Below are positions 52,580-61,682 of a DNA stretch of 64,000 nucleotides, one piece after another. A program made the translations under genes and the position numbers. The stretch comes from CBDCDJ01 sp965215355 (lineage in GTDB: Bacteria; Deinococcota; Deinococci; Deinococcales; Trueperaceae). The notes beneath the pieces are model-generated. The model was not told the origin of the DNA, did no database searches, and saw only the letters and a program-made list of their open reading frames with translations. How positions within the stretch are numbered: the stretch's first letter is position 1; each line of letters starts with the position of its first letter. The stretch spans positions 1,860,001 to 1,924,000 of the forward strand of contig CBDCDJ010000007.1 in NCBI GenBank assembly GCA_965215355.1, read 5' to 3'.

Positions 52580-54265
52580 TCACCCCACAAATACCTTCGC
52601 CTCGTAAGGGGGCAAGTCGAGAGTGGCATCACCCTCGACGGTGACGTCGTAGTCGCCCAGCCACTCGTGCAGCGTGCCCTGAGCGGGAAAGGCGGGGACG
52701 GTGTAGTCGCCGTGAAAGTCGCCGGACAGGTTGGCGACGACTGTTACCCTCGAGCCCTCGTCCCAGCGCACGTAAGCGAGGACGCCCCGGTCGGGGTCCT
52801 CGTGAAAAAAGTCGATGTTGGCGGTAAAGAGCGCGCCGTTCGAAGTGCGTAAATTTATGAGCCCCTTGAAGGTCTCGCGCAAACTGCGGTTGGCACTGTT
52901 GCCGAGCAGCGTCCAGTCGAGCTTGTTCTGCTCGGTGGAGGTCGGTGTGGACTCGCCGAACTCGTCGCCCATCCAGACCAGCGGCACGCCCACCGCCGTC
53001 ATCAGCAGCGCCGCGCCGAGCTTGACCCGCTTGAACGCCTCCTCACCTAAAATGCCGGCGTCGCCCAGGTCGGCCATGACGTGGTTGTGGTCGTGGTTGG
53101 AGAGGTAGTTGACCACGTTGGTCGCGCCGGGAAAACCCGTGCGCTTGGCGTCGAGCGCGTCCTTTAGGCGCTCGAAGTCCACTTCCTCGCCGCGCATCAC
53201 CGCTTTCAAGGTGTGGTAAAAGCTGTCGTGCCAGCAGGCGTCCATCGGGCCGTCAACGCCGGTGACGTCGGGCGTTTCGGGGATGTGTTCGGCTACCGTG
53301 TAAAAGGGCTTGCCCCCGGCGACGCGCTTCGCCTCGCGCGTCACCCAGTACATAAAGTCGAAGTTGGCCATCTGCCGCGCCGCGTCGAAGCGGAGGCCGT
53401 CTAAGTGGTACTCGCTCGTCCAGTAGCGCACCGCGTCGCCGACGAACTTTCTGGCCGGGTAGGTGTCTAGTTTCTCGTCGTAGTGCTCGTAGTCGAACTC
53501 CGGCCCCCAGTTGTTCTCCAGGTCTCTGGGAGCGTGGTGGTACCAGTAGTCGTGGTCGATTTGGGTCAGCGGGCTGCTCGCTTCAGAGTGGTTGTAGACG
53601 CCGTCTTTGATGACGCGGACGCCCCGGGCGTGGCAGGCGTCGACGAGGGCTTTGAGGTCGGCGCTCGAGCCGTAACTCGACTCGGGCGCAAAAAAGTAGC
53701 GCGGGTTGTAGCCCCAACTGTGGTCGCCCGGGTACTCCTCGACCGGCATCAGTTCGACCGCGTTGACGCCCAAGTCGCTCAGGTAGTCGAGCTTGGCGAC
53801 GACGTCCTCGAAACGTCCGCGCCCGGCCAGGTCGCCCTCGCCCGAAAAGTCCCCCACGTGCAGCTCGTAGATGACGAGGCTGTGGTCGGGGGGCAGGGGG
53901 ACGTCGTCGTGCTGCCAAACATAGCTGTCGGTGACGCGCGCCCCGTTCTGAACGCAGACGACGCCGTTCGCCTGCTCGGTGTCTAGGACGGCGGTCGCGT
54001 AGGGGTCGACGACGTCGACCCAGGTGTCTTCCTCCAAAAACCAACTCTTAGAGCGGACCCGAAACTTGTACTCGTACTCCCCGTCGGCCAACTCGACCTC
54101 GGCGCGGAAAACGCCGTCGTCCCCCTTGGTCATCGGAACGTCGTGCCAGTCTGAAAAAGTGCCGATAAGACTCGCCTCGGCGTTGTAAGGCGCGAACAAG
54201 CTGAACTCAACGGGCGTCTTGACCGGTTCGGTCTTCGGGGTTGCTGAAGGTTTTTTGGTTGTCAT
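52580..54265 (-). CDS. GH13 alpha-glucan enzyme (branching-enzyme/amylase-like) with CBM48
   Basis: 561 aa, cytosolic (no signal peptide). N-terminal CBM48-like domain (FSLFAPYNAEASLIGTFSDW), then a GH13 barrel with catalytic Asp in DGLRFDAARQ, Glu in YTVAEHIPE and Asp in LSNHDHNH, and a beta C-terminal domain. The shape and domain order resemble glycogen-branching or malto-oligosyltrehalose-type enzymes, but the exact reaction is not fixed. No glycogen synthase or trehalose genes adjoin it. ATG at 54265 follows AAAGGAGACC. Confidence 0.82.
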   Translation of the reverse strand: MTTKKPSATPKTEPVKTPVEFSLFAPYNAEASLIGTFSDWHDVPMTKGDDGVFRAEVELADGEYEYKFRVRSKSWFLEEDTWVDVVDPYATAVLDTEQANGVVCVQNGARVTDSYVWQHDDVPLPPDHSLVIYELHVGDFSGEGDLAGRGRFEDVVAKLDYLSDLGVNAVELMPVEEYPGDHSWGYNPRYFFAPESSYGSSADLKALVDACHARGVRVIKDGVYNHSEASSPLTQIDHDYWYHHAPRDLENNWGPEFDYEHYDEKLDTYPARKFVGDAVRYWTSEYHLDGLRFDAARQMANFDFMYWVTREAKRVAGGKPFYTVAEHIPETPDVTGVDGPMDACWHDSFYHTLKAVMRGEEVDFERLKDALDAKRTGFPGATNVVNYLSNHDHNHVMADLGDAGILGEEAFKRVKLGAALLMTAVGVPLVWMGDEFGESTPTSTEQNKLDWTLLGNSANRSLRETFKGLINLRTSNGALFTANIDFFHEDPDRGVLAYVRWDEGSRVTVVANLSGDFHGDYTVPAFPAQGTLHEWLGDYDVTVEGDATLDLPPYEAKVFVG

Positions 54266-54449
54266 GGTCTCCTTTGCGCCGCCTGGGGCGTTGGCACGGC
54301 GCTCGCGGCTACCGGCCGGTCAAACCCGTCCTTTATCAAACGCGTCGCCCACTCGCGACTAGCACACGAGCTACGATTGGGCCGCGACGCGCGCGTCCCG
54401 TCTGTGATGTAAACCGTCTGTGATGTAAAACAGTAACGAACGGTTACGC

Positions 54450-54482
54450 CAAAAAAATGGCTGAGGAGCTACCCCTCAGCCA
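54450..54482 (-). terminator. Terminator after the DUF3618-like gene
   Basis: Read leftward: TGGCTGAGG, 7-nt loop, CCTCAGCCA (54458-54482), then seven T (54451-54457). Confidence 0.85.
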
Positions 54483-54500
54483 CTCGAGTCAGCAAGCAAG

Positions 54501-55592
54501 TCAGGCGTTCTCGGATTTGGAGCCGGCGTTTTGAGCGTCGGCGTTTTCAGAGCTGGTGTTGGCAGAGCCGGTAGTGTCAGAGCCAGTAGTGTCAGAGCCG
54601 GCTTTGGCGTCGGTACTGCCACCGGTTTTCTTGTGGGTTTCCTCTTTGACGGTCTGCGTAGTTTTGTCGACCACGTTGGTCGCGGCGTCTTTGACCTCTT
54701 TCGTGACGGTCTCGGCCACCGCCTTGACGCTGCCCTTCAAACCTTCTTTGGAGAGCGAGCGCTCGCTCAACTCGTCTTTGACCGCCTTGGTCGCCTGGCC
54801 GGCGCTTTCTTTGACCACGTCGACCGCGTCGGCGACGACGCTTTTGACGCGCTTGATGGACTGGTCGCTCATCTCACCCAGAGCTTCGTTCTCGTAACGC
54901 GTGCTCGGTGCCGACAGGCCGATGGCCGCACCGAGCAGCAGCGTGACCGCGCCGACCGCCAGCGGGTGGTCCTCGACCCAGCCCATAATGCCTTGGCCGC
55001 CGGAGCCTCCCTGGTTGTAAGAACCCTGGTTGTAGGAACTTTGGTCATAAGAACCGCCCCGGTCATAGGTTTGGCCGTAGTCGCGGCCGTAGCTCGAGCG
55101 GGGCAAGGCCTTGGCCCCCACCAGCGCGTCGTTCGAACTGGTGCCGAAGCGGTCGGAGGCCGAGCCCCCCGTGCGGTCGAAACCGCCGTAAGCGTCGCCG
55201 CCGTACGTCTTGTAACGGCTCGAGCCGCCCGACGAACCCGCGACGGTCGCGCCGCCCGCCGCCAACAAGCCGACGCCCAGGCCGATGAGGGCTGCCGGCA
55301 CCGGGTTGCTTTTGATCATGTCGATAAGACCGGAACTCGCCTGTTGCGCGCGTGCGCTGGCCTTTTGGCCCAGGTCGTTGACCGTGCCCATGACGGTTTC
55401 TTGCGCACCTGACAGCGTGCCCGCCAGCGCGTCTTTTGCTTGGTTTTGAAGGCGCCCGGGGTTGACGCGGTCGGAAAGTTCGTCGATGTCTCTGCCGATG
55501 CGTTCCCGGGTCGAGGCGATGTCCGCTTGGAGTTCTTCGGGCGTTTTGTTCGCGTCCGAAGCTGGCGTGTCGTTTTGGTTGGGGTCGTCCAT
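54501..55592 (-). CDS. DUF3618-like, LEA-like stress protein
   Basis: 363 aa from ATG 55592 (AAGGAGAGAATC upstream). Residues about 18-45 match the DUF3618 start (TPEELQADIASTRERIGRDI), then a hydrophobic segment near 100-120 (PVPAALIGLGVGLLAAGGA). A Gly/Tyr/Ser/Asn-rich low-complexity region follows (around SYDQSSYNQGSYNQGGSGGQ), a second hydrophobic segment, and an Ala/Lys/Glu-rich LEA-like tail (VTKEVKDAATNVVDKTTQTV). Probably membrane-associated, possibly desiccation or osmotic protection. Leftward neighbour of a smaller protein with the same style. Confidence 0.65.
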   Translation of the reverse strand: MDDPNQNDTPASDANKTPEELQADIASTRERIGRDIDELSDRVNPGRLQNQAKDALAGTLSGAQETVMGTVNDLGQKASARAQQASSGLIDMIKSNPVPAALIGLGVGLLAAGGATVAGSSGGSSRYKTYGGDAYGGFDRTGGSASDRFGTSSNDALVGAKALPRSSYGRDYGQTYDRGGSYDQSSYNQGSYNQGGSGGQGIMGWVEDHPLAVGAVTLLLGAAIGLSAPSTRYENEALGEMSDQSIKRVKSVVADAVDVVKESAGQATKAVKDELSERSLSKEGLKGSVKAVAETVTKEVKDAATNVVDKTTQTVKEETHKKTGGSTDAKAGSDTTGSDTTGSANTSSENADAQNAGSKSENA

Positions 55593-55711
55593 GATTCTCT
55601 CCTTAAAGTGTTCGGCACCCGTTCCGAAAAGGGTGCGGCTGTGCAAGCCCGGTGACCGAAGGATTTACCGACTGCTACGGGTCGACAAAAGGCGACCGGC
55701 AGAAACGGAGC

Positions 55712-56176
55712 CTAGCGAGACCGGCTCGGGCTCGAGCTTTTCAAAAACCGAGCGGCGGCCAAGCCCAACACGAGCGACAGACCGATGAACGCCGCCGGTT
55801 GCCGCCGCGCAAAGCCTTCGACGTCGCTGATGATGTCGCCCAAGTCCCGGTTCTCCAGGTAGTCCGCGACGTCCTTGACCTGGGTGCCGAACTTCTCCGT
55901 GTACTCCGCCAAGTGGGGGTGGTTCTCGTTGCGCAGCTGCTCGCCGAACTGCTGGACGGCCGAGGCCACGCCGCCCACTTGGGAAGCGGCCTGCTGACGG
56001 CCTTCTTGCAAACCCGACTTGGCCTGACTCGTCACCTCGTCTTTGACGTCTTTGAGTTGACCGACGACTTGGTCTTTTGCCTCGCCAGCCTTCTGTTTGA
56101 CGTCGGCGGCGACGCCGTCAGCAACTTCTTTGGCGTCGTCTTTGAGAGTGGCGTTCTTCTCTTTTTGTGAGTCCAC
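55712..56176 (-). CDS. LEA-like/membrane-tailed stress protein
   Basis: 154 aa from GTG 56176 with GGGAGG six bases upstream; the open frame to 56254 lacks a better start. Repeats of charged Ala/Lys/Glu helices (EVADGVAADVKQKAGEAKDQ, and VTSQAKSGLQEGRQQAAS) and a C-terminal hydrophobic segment (AAFIGLSLVLGLAAARFL). Same order of helices and membrane anchor as the DUF3618-like gene downstream (120 bases away), so the pair probably works together. Confidence 0.62.
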   Translation of the reverse strand: MDSQKEKNATLKDDAKEVADGVAADVKQKAGEAKDQVVGQLKDVKDEVTSQAKSGLQEGRQQAASQVGGVASAVQQFGEQLRNENHPHLAEYTEKFGTQVKDVADYLENRDLGDIISDVEGFARRQPAAFIGLSLVLGLAAARFLKSSSPSRSR

Positions 56177-56597
56177 GTTTTTCCTCCCTTTCGCCCCAGC
56201 TGTTGGCAAACCGTTTGTCGAAACAGGTTCAAAAGCTCGAGCTTTCATTGCCAAGTGTAACGACTAAAACATTATAGAACAGCGAGCTATCACTGTATCC
56301 CAAGCGAGTTTAGGGGGCGTTGGCAGTTGTCTAAAAGAGGTAAGGGTACCCGCGTCACTTTGTACACGCGTACATCCGTCAGGTACGAAAGTACCTGAGC
56401 CCCACCCGACCGACTCGAGGCGGGCAGTGCCGGTCAGTTTTGGAAAAGCAGCCTTCTTGACTCGTCTCAGGTTTTCCAGTCTACATCCGCCTTACCACCG
56501 TTCGGTCGATGCTGAAAATCTTGTCTGCAAAACAAAAGAGCCCACGCTGCGCCGAGCGCGAAGGCCGTCGTGAGGTATCCTTGGGGCCGGGAGGCCC
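56177..56597. other. Intergenic region with a GNRA-loop hairpin
   Basis: 421 bases without a supportable gene between divergent genes. TCAGGTAC (56379-56386), GAAA, GTACCTGA (56391-56398) forms a perfect 8-bp hairpin with a GNRA tetraloop; no T-run follows. Promoters for both sides should lie here. Confidence 0.45.
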
Positions 56598-57470
56598 ATG
56601 ACAGCCCTGTCTTTGGCAAAGCAAACTTTGAAAGAATGGCAGAGCGACCATGTCTCGGTGTACGCGGCGTCGCTGGCTTACTACACAGTCTTTTCGCTCG
56701 CGCCCCTGCTCATCATCGTGATTGCTGTGCTTAACTTGGCTTCGGGCTTTCTGGGGCAGACGTTCGGGCAACAAGAACTCGTCGACCAGTTGCGGGGTGT
56801 GTTCGGCAACGGGGTCGCGGAGTTTATCAAAACGATCCTCAGCGAGCGGCAGGGCGACACCTCGGGTGACGTGGTAGCGACCGTGGTGGGTTCGGGGCTG
56901 CTCGTCGTCGGCGCGACCGGCGTGTTCGTCCAACTCCAAAACGCCCTCAACCACATTTGGAACGTCGAGCCCGACCCGGGCCGAGGCGGCATCGTGCGGC
57001 TGCTGCGCTCACGCTTGGTCTCTTTCGCCCTGGTCGTCGGCATGGGGGTTTTGCTCATCGTGTCGCTGCTGGCGACCACCCTGGTCAACGCCTTGTCCAA
57101 CTCGGCGAGAACCCTGTTGCCGGGCACCGACTTTGTGTGGAGCGTCACCGTCGAAGGTGTATCCTTCGTCGTCCTCGCCCTCTTTTTTGCCGTGCTGTTC
57201 AAGGTTTTGCCCGACGCCAAGCTAAGATGGCGCGACATGTGGGCGGGCGCGGCCGTGACCGCGCTGCTGTTCGTCGTCGGCAAGGCGCTCATCGGCTTTT
57301 ACCTGAGCAGAAGTGCCGTGGCGAGCAGCTACGGCGGCGCCGGCTCGCTCGTGGTTTTGCTGCTCTGGGTTTACTACTCGGCGCAAATTTTCTTGCTCGG
57401 CGCGGAGTTCACCCAAGTTTACGCCAAGCGGGGCGAGGTGCAAACTCAAGCAGCGGTCGGCGGCCCGTAG
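56598..57470 (+). CDS. YihY/BrkB family membrane protein
   Basis: 290 aa inner-membrane protein with six hydrophobic segments and the family start QSDHVSVYAASLAYYTVFSLAPLLII; later FVQLQNALNHIWNVEP and the LLWVYYSAQIFLLGAEFTQVYA ending. Older annotation as ribonuclease BN is incorrect. Exact function unknown; often linked to envelope or stress. ATG at 56598 lies after GGGGCCGGGAGGCCC. Confidence 0.88.
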   Translation: MTALSLAKQTLKEWQSDHVSVYAASLAYYTVFSLAPLLIIVIAVLNLASGFLGQTFGQQELVDQLRGVFGNGVAEFIKTILSERQGDTSGDVVATVVGSGLLVVGATGVFVQLQNALNHIWNVEPDPGRGGIVRLLRSRLVSFALVVGMGVLLIVSLLATTLVNALSNSARTLLPGTDFVWSVTVEGVSFVVLALFFAVLFKVLPDAKLRWRDMWAGAAVTALLFVVGKALIGFYLSRSAVASSYGGAGSLVVLLLWVYYSAQIFLLGAEFTQVYAKRGEVQTQAAVGGP

Positions 57471-57603
57471 CCGGATGGTGAGAAAAGGGTGCCGCCTTCT
57501 CGTCTAAGCTAATTCACAGTCGTCTTGCAAAATGCCGAGTCGGTCTATCCGTACTCGTTCCACTCGGGCAATTTCGCAAACTGCAAAATTACCACGAAGG
57601 TAC

Positions 57604-58254
57604 TTAAACTTCTTCGTCTGCGAAACCGCGCTCTCTGGCCCAGACGATGGCCTCGGCGCGCGAGTGCACCTGCAGTTTTTCGTAGAGCGTGCTCGTGTAG
57701 TTGCGCACCGTTTGTTCGGCCAAGTTCAGCTCTTTGGCGATGCGGGCGTTGTCCCAGCCTTTGGCGACGAGGACCAGCAACTCGCGTTCCCGCGGCGTGA
57801 GTTGGGCGTCCTCGATTTCGGGCTCCCGGCCGAACTGCCACTGCACAAAGCGTTCGGCAATCGTTTGGCTGTACCAGGCAGCCCCTTTTTTGACCGCCCG
57901 CACCGCCTTGACGACCGTGTCAACCGCTTCTTCTTTGAGCAAGTAGCCCGACACCCCGGCGCGCATGACGGCGCGAATGTAGGCGTCTTCGTCGTGGGCG
58001 GTGAGCATGACGATTTTGGTGTCGGGGCAGGTTTCCCTGACCACGGCGATGGTGTCCGTCGCTTTGGGGCCGGGCATGTTCAGGTCTAAAAGCAGCACGT
58101 CCGGCAACAGGTCTTGGCACAGGGTTTGCACCTCGTGGCCGTCGTCGGCCTCACCGACGACCTTGATGTTGCCCTCGCTCTCGAGCGCGCCTTTGATGCC
58201 CGAGCGCACGACGGGGTGGTCGTCAGCGAGCAGTACACGGATAGAATCGGTCAT
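57604..58254 (-). CDS. NarL/FixJ-type response regulator
   Basis: 216 aa transcription regulator. Receiver domain with phospho-accepting Asp in DVLLLDLNMPG (about 57), DD pair at the start (VLLADDHP) and conserved Lys in LLKEEAV. C-terminal LuxR-type HTH (LTPRERELLVLVAKGWDNARIAKELNL). No histidine kinase gene is adjacent, so its partner is elsewhere. ATG at 58254. Confidence 0.92.
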   Translation of the reverse strand: MTDSIRVLLADDHPVVRSGIKGALESEGNIKVVGEADDGHEVQTLCQDLLPDVLLLDLNMPGPKATDTIAVVRETCPDTKIVMLTAHDEDAYIRAVMRAGVSGYLLKEEAVDTVVKAVRAVKKGAAWYSQTIAERFVQWQFGREPEIEDAQLTPRERELLVLVAKGWDNARIAKELNLAEQTVRNYTSTLYEKLQVHSRAEAIVWARERGFADEEV

Positions 58255-58591
58255 AGTCGTCCTTTGAAAGATAGTTTGACGAAGCGTCTCGAGTCCGCCC
58301 GTTCAGAAAGTCTTTGTGACAACGCGGAAGAGCGGTGCAGACGCCGGCAGGGTTCGCGAGCGGCAGTCTAAACGACGCCGGGTCCGACAGCCGGCGGCCG
58401 ACAGACCTAGCAGAACGGCGCAGCGAGAGCCGGTCGAGAGTTATGGGCGTACTTCCATACACCAACTATACTACTCGGAAAGACGAGGAGCGGGGTAGCG
58501 CGAATGGACCCGCTTTCGACTGAAGCCTTGGCGCTGTAACAGCCCCGGCCCGTCGGACGACGTGAGACGAGGGCCGCCCTGAAAAACCTCG
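58255..58591. other. Intergenic region without a supportable gene
   Basis: 337 bases upstream of the response regulator and downstream of the thiolase stop. Only short Arg/Ser-rich open frames are present; I see no terminator or repeat I can support. Confidence 0.4.
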
Positions 58592-59770
58592 TCAGGCCGC
58601 CCGCTCGACGCCCAGCGCCAAGGCTTCACCGCCGCCGATGCAGATGCTCGCCACACCGCGCGCCGCACCGCGCCGCTCGAGCGCGTTTAAGAGCGTGACC
58701 AAAATGCGCGCCCCCGACGCGCCGATGGGGTGGCCGACGGCGACCGCGCCGCCGTGGACGTTGACGCGGTCGTGGGCTAGGTCGAACTCCGCCATCGCCG
58801 CCAGCGGCACGACCGCAAACGCTTCGTTGACTTCAAACAAGTCCACTTCGTCGGGTTGCCAGGACAGTTTCTCGAACAGTTTTTGCAGCGCGCCAATTGG
58901 AGCGGTGGCGAACAGCTCGGGCGCTTTGGCGTGGGCGCTGTAGCCCGCGACGCGCGCCAAAATCGGCAGCCCGCGTTTCAGGGCCGTTTCTTCGCTCGTC
59001 ACGACGAGCGCCGCCGCGCCGTCGTTGATGGTCGAGGCGTTGGCGGCCGTGACCGTGCCGTCTTTTTCGAAGGCGGGCCGCAGCGTGGGGATTTTGTCGA
59101 ACTTGACCTGTTGCGGGCCTTCGTCTTCGGCGACGAGGGTGACCTCGCCTTTGCGGCCCGGCACCTCGACCGGGACGATTTCAGGCTCGAGCGCGCCCTC
59201 TTTCATGGCTTGCTGGGCGCGCCGGTAGGAACACGCGGCGAACTCGTCTTGCGCTTGGCGGCTCAACGCGTACTCGGTGGCGCACAGTTCGGCGCAGGAG
59301 CCCATGTGGAGGTCGTTGTAGACGTCCCACAGCCCGTCGTGGACCATCGAGTCCACCACGTCTTTGTTGCCCATGCGCAAACCGCCCCGCGCGCCGGGCA
59401 GCAAATAGGGCGCGTTCGTCATCGACTCCATGCCGCCCGCGACGACGACTTCGGCGTCGCCCAGGGCGACGACCCTGGCCGCCTGGATGACGGCCTCCAA
59501 ACCGCTGCCACACATCTTGTTGAGGGTCACGGCCGGGGTCTTCGGGTCCAGGCCGGCGTAAAGGGTGGCTTGCCGCGCCGGGGCCTGGCCCATGCCCGCG
59601 CTGAGCACGTTGCCCATCAAAACCAGGTCGACGTCTGCCGCGCCCAGCCCGGCGCGCTTGAGCGCTTCCTTGACGGCGGCAGCGCCGAGTTCCGACGCTT
59701 TCAGGTTGGCGAACGCGCCTTGAAAAGCCCCGACCGGGGTCCGCACGGCCGACGCGATGACGACGGTCAT
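58592..59770 (-). CDS. Acetyl-CoA acetyltransferase (thiolase)
   Basis: 392 aa. Joins two acetyl-CoA to acetoacetyl-CoA or runs in reverse in fatty-acid degradation. Active Cys in NKMCGSGLEAV (about 88), His in GHPIGASGAR, second Cys in SICIGGGEA near the C-terminus. The final motif usually reads CIGGGxG; here GEAL follows. GAGGAGG precedes the ATG at 59770. Could feed the mevalonate pathway, which fits the IPP isomerase gene 4 kb away, but other mevalonate genes are not in the window. Confidence 0.93.
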   Translation of the reverse strand: MTVVIASAVRTPVGAFQGAFANLKASELGAAAVKEALKRAGLGAADVDLVLMGNVLSAGMGQAPARQATLYAGLDPKTPAVTLNKMCGSGLEAVIQAARVVALGDAEVVVAGGMESMTNAPYLLPGARGGLRMGNKDVVDSMVHDGLWDVYNDLHMGSCAELCATEYALSRQAQDEFAACSYRRAQQAMKEGALEPEIVPVEVPGRKGEVTLVAEDEGPQQVKFDKIPTLRPAFEKDGTVTAANASTINDGAAALVVTSEETALKRGLPILARVAGYSAHAKAPELFATAPIGALQKLFEKLSWQPDEVDLFEVNEAFAVVPLAAMAEFDLAHDRVNVHGGAVAVGHPIGASGARILVTLLNALERRGAARGVASICIGGGEALALGVERAA

Positions 59771-59867
59771 AAATAGCCTCCTCTAGCTGTAAACAGTCCT
59801 GTGTGCATCAAGTCCCGTCCAGTATACGAAAAAGCCACCCGCGAGCGTGTCGAGCGGGGTCCCGGCA

Positions 59868-59911
59868 CCGAATCAACGCCGAATCAGTGCCGGATCAGCG
59901 CCGAAACTGCA
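59868..59911. repeat. Four tandem 11-bp repeats at the end of the exported protein gene
   Basis: CCGAATCAACG, CCGAATCAGTG, CCGGATCAGCG and CCGAAACTGCA lie end to end (59868-59911), spanning the stop codon of the next feature. Likely replication slippage; repeat-number change would alter only the region around the stop. Confidence 0.6.
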
Positions 59912-60767
59912 CCGTCGCCGTCGCGCCGGCCAGGCCCAAGCTCAGCGGCTGCCGCAGGTTGACCCAAGCGGGCAGCAAGACGAGCCCCGAAACCGGCGCG
60001 TCGGGCGCAAGGGTTTCAGCGTCCCCGGCCAGCAGATTGACGCCGAAGGGGGGACGCAACTCCGCGCTGCGCCCCCCTTGCGCCACGGTGAATACCGGTT
60101 GCCAGGGCGCTTCACGAAGCGCCGTCGCCACGAAATAAAGGGGTTTGGCGTCTTTGAACTTGGCCGCCGCCGCGTCGAGGTCGCGCCGCTCCGCGGGCAG
60201 CGCGAGCCCCAACAAACCGAGGTCGGTGACGAGCACGCTCACGGTTTCCGGCCCGGCGACGCCGGGCAAGTAAAAACTCAGGCCGGTGACCCCGTTGCCC
60301 AAGTCGACTTCGCTGCGCCGGGCAGCCTGGGTCACGGCCGGGGCCGCAACGTCCAAGCTGAAGGTGCGGCCCCCCGGCGCGCCCACGCTTTCGTTCGACA
60401 CGCTAAAGCCGAGCAGCTCGAGCAGCTCCGCGGGCGCGAACCACACCTCACCCGTTTTGAACACGGGCGCGGCCAAACTCTGGTTGCTCCGCTCGAGGGC
60501 TGCGGCGCTGTTCTTGGGTTTGAAGAGGAGGTCGGGCGAGTCTTCGAACAGCACCACCACGCCCGCCGCCGCGCGCAGGGTCAGGCTGCCCGCACCGCCG
60601 CTGAAACTGTAACCGAGTTGGCGGGCCAGGTCGTCGACCGAAACGTACAGCACGCCGCCGACGTCGCGGGCCGCCACCTGCGCCAGCGCAGCGCCGCCCA
60701 GAGTCATGAATCCCAGCAAGAACCCCAGACTGAGCCACCGAAAGCCGAATTTAAGAGGGTGCGACAA
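59895..60767 (-). CDS. Exported protein with copper-amine-oxidase-N-like domain
   Basis: 290 aa. Signal peptide (GFRWLSLGFLLGFMTLGGAALA), then a stalk-like CAO-N domain (GGVLYVSVDDLARQLGYSFS, FAPAELLELLGF) found in extracellular and envelope proteins of many bacteria, then an unrecognised C-terminal part. No catalytic features; probably cell-surface or periplasmic binding. Just downstream of the lipoprotein gene with an 18-base gap, so the two are likely cotranscribed. Confidence 0.7.
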   Translation of the reverse strand: MSHPLKFGFRWLSLGFLLGFMTLGGAALAQVAARDVGGVLYVSVDDLARQLGYSFSGGAGSLTLRAAAGVVVLFEDSPDLLFKPKNSAAALERSNQSLAAPVFKTGEVWFAPAELLELLGFSVSNESVGAPGGRTFSLDVAAPAVTQAARRSEVDLGNGVTGLSFYLPGVAGPETVSVLVTDLGLLGLALPAERRDLDAAAAKFKDAKPLYFVATALREAPWQPVFTVAQGGRSAELRPPFGVNLLAGDAETLAPDAPVSGLVLLPAWVNLRQPLSLGLAGATATVQFRR

Positions 60768-60785
60768 GCGTTCACATCTCCGGGT

Positions 60786-61238
60786 TCAACACCGCTTGGT
60801 CGGAAGCGGGCTGAACACGCGGCCTTCGAAGTAGGCGTAGGTCAGCCGCGGTCGCCGCGTCAGGTCGTAGACCACGCCGCGCACGTCCAGGTCGTCGCTC
60901 GTCGCCAGCACCATGACGTGTTGGCCGTCCTGGCTGCGGTAGCGGCTGCGCAGCTCGCAAAAGCGTTTGTCCTCAGTTTCGTTTTTGGCGTGAAAGTTGT
61001 CCACCACGCGGTCCTGCACGCGGGCGTCCTGCCCGTCGTAGCGAAAGCTTTCAAAGCTGTCGACGCGCACGTCCAGCACGGCCAAGTCACGGTAAAAGGG
61101 CGCGATGAGCGTCGAAAAGCTCGCCCCGCCGTCCGAGGTGGTCAGCAGGCTGTAGTCCGCCTGGGACCGGGGCGCGCAGGCGGCCGTCAAACCCAGCAAG
61201 GCGAAACACGGGGTGAGAAACAGCAAGAACCGTCGCAT
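60786..61238 (-). CDS. Putative lipoprotein
   Basis: 150 aa from ATG 61238 (the frame is open to 61331). Signal sequence MRRFLLFLTPCFALLGLTAAC with a lipobox LTAAC, so the mature protein starts at Cys and is membrane-anchored. The rest (DVRVDSFESFRYDGQDARVQ ...) is unrecognised. Precedes the CAO-N-like exported protein. Confidence 0.65.
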   Translation of the reverse strand: MRRFLLFLTPCFALLGLTAACAPRSQADYSLLTTSDGGASFSTLIAPFYRDLAVLDVRVDSFESFRYDGQDARVQDRVVDNFHAKNETEDKRFCELRSRYRSQDGQHVMVLATSDDLDVRGVVYDLTRRPRLTYAYFEGRVFSPLPTKRC

Positions 61239-61682
61239 GGCCGCAGTGTAACAAGCGCCTCTCGCGGCGCGACGTGAACTCTTACCCTTTGCTAGGGACA
61301 AGGGACTAGAAAGTTCACTCGGTTGCCTCACCGGCGGTGAACGCTGAAACGCGAGGGCTGGACTCGAGTTTCTCGGGGCACCCTACCCAGAAGTCGGGGA
61401 GGGCTCGAGCCGGCCGACATCTCCTGGTGTAAATTCACGATTTTTGGGACAAGGCTTACATCCTTTTCATACAAGATGCCCTAAACTGTGCTGACCTTGA
61501 CAGACACAAAGTTGATAGACACAGAGATAGACAAAAACCCAACTCGCTGCGCTCTTCGGCATAGCCTTGTGAGGGCCTAGTTGCGGAGTTGCGACGCACC
61601 CGTTTATCCATATCCCAAAGCTCATGTGTACATTTTTGCGTCAGACCGCCACGAGCGGCGCTGACGAAAAGGAGCGTTCAGA
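61239..61682. other. Divergent intergenic region upstream of hflX
   Basis: 444 bases without a gene I can support. Three direct repeats GACAGACACA (61499), GATAGACACA (61514) and GATAGACA (61526) lie about 160 bases before the hflX start and may bind a regulator. Overlapping TTGACA (61497) could be a -35 box, but no good -10 is seen. Confidence 0.45.

Noticed and set aside
59847..61277. 476-aa plus-strand frame across the exported protein and lipoprotein genes
   Set aside because: Antisense shadow; the minus-strand frames have signal peptides and domain-like sequence.
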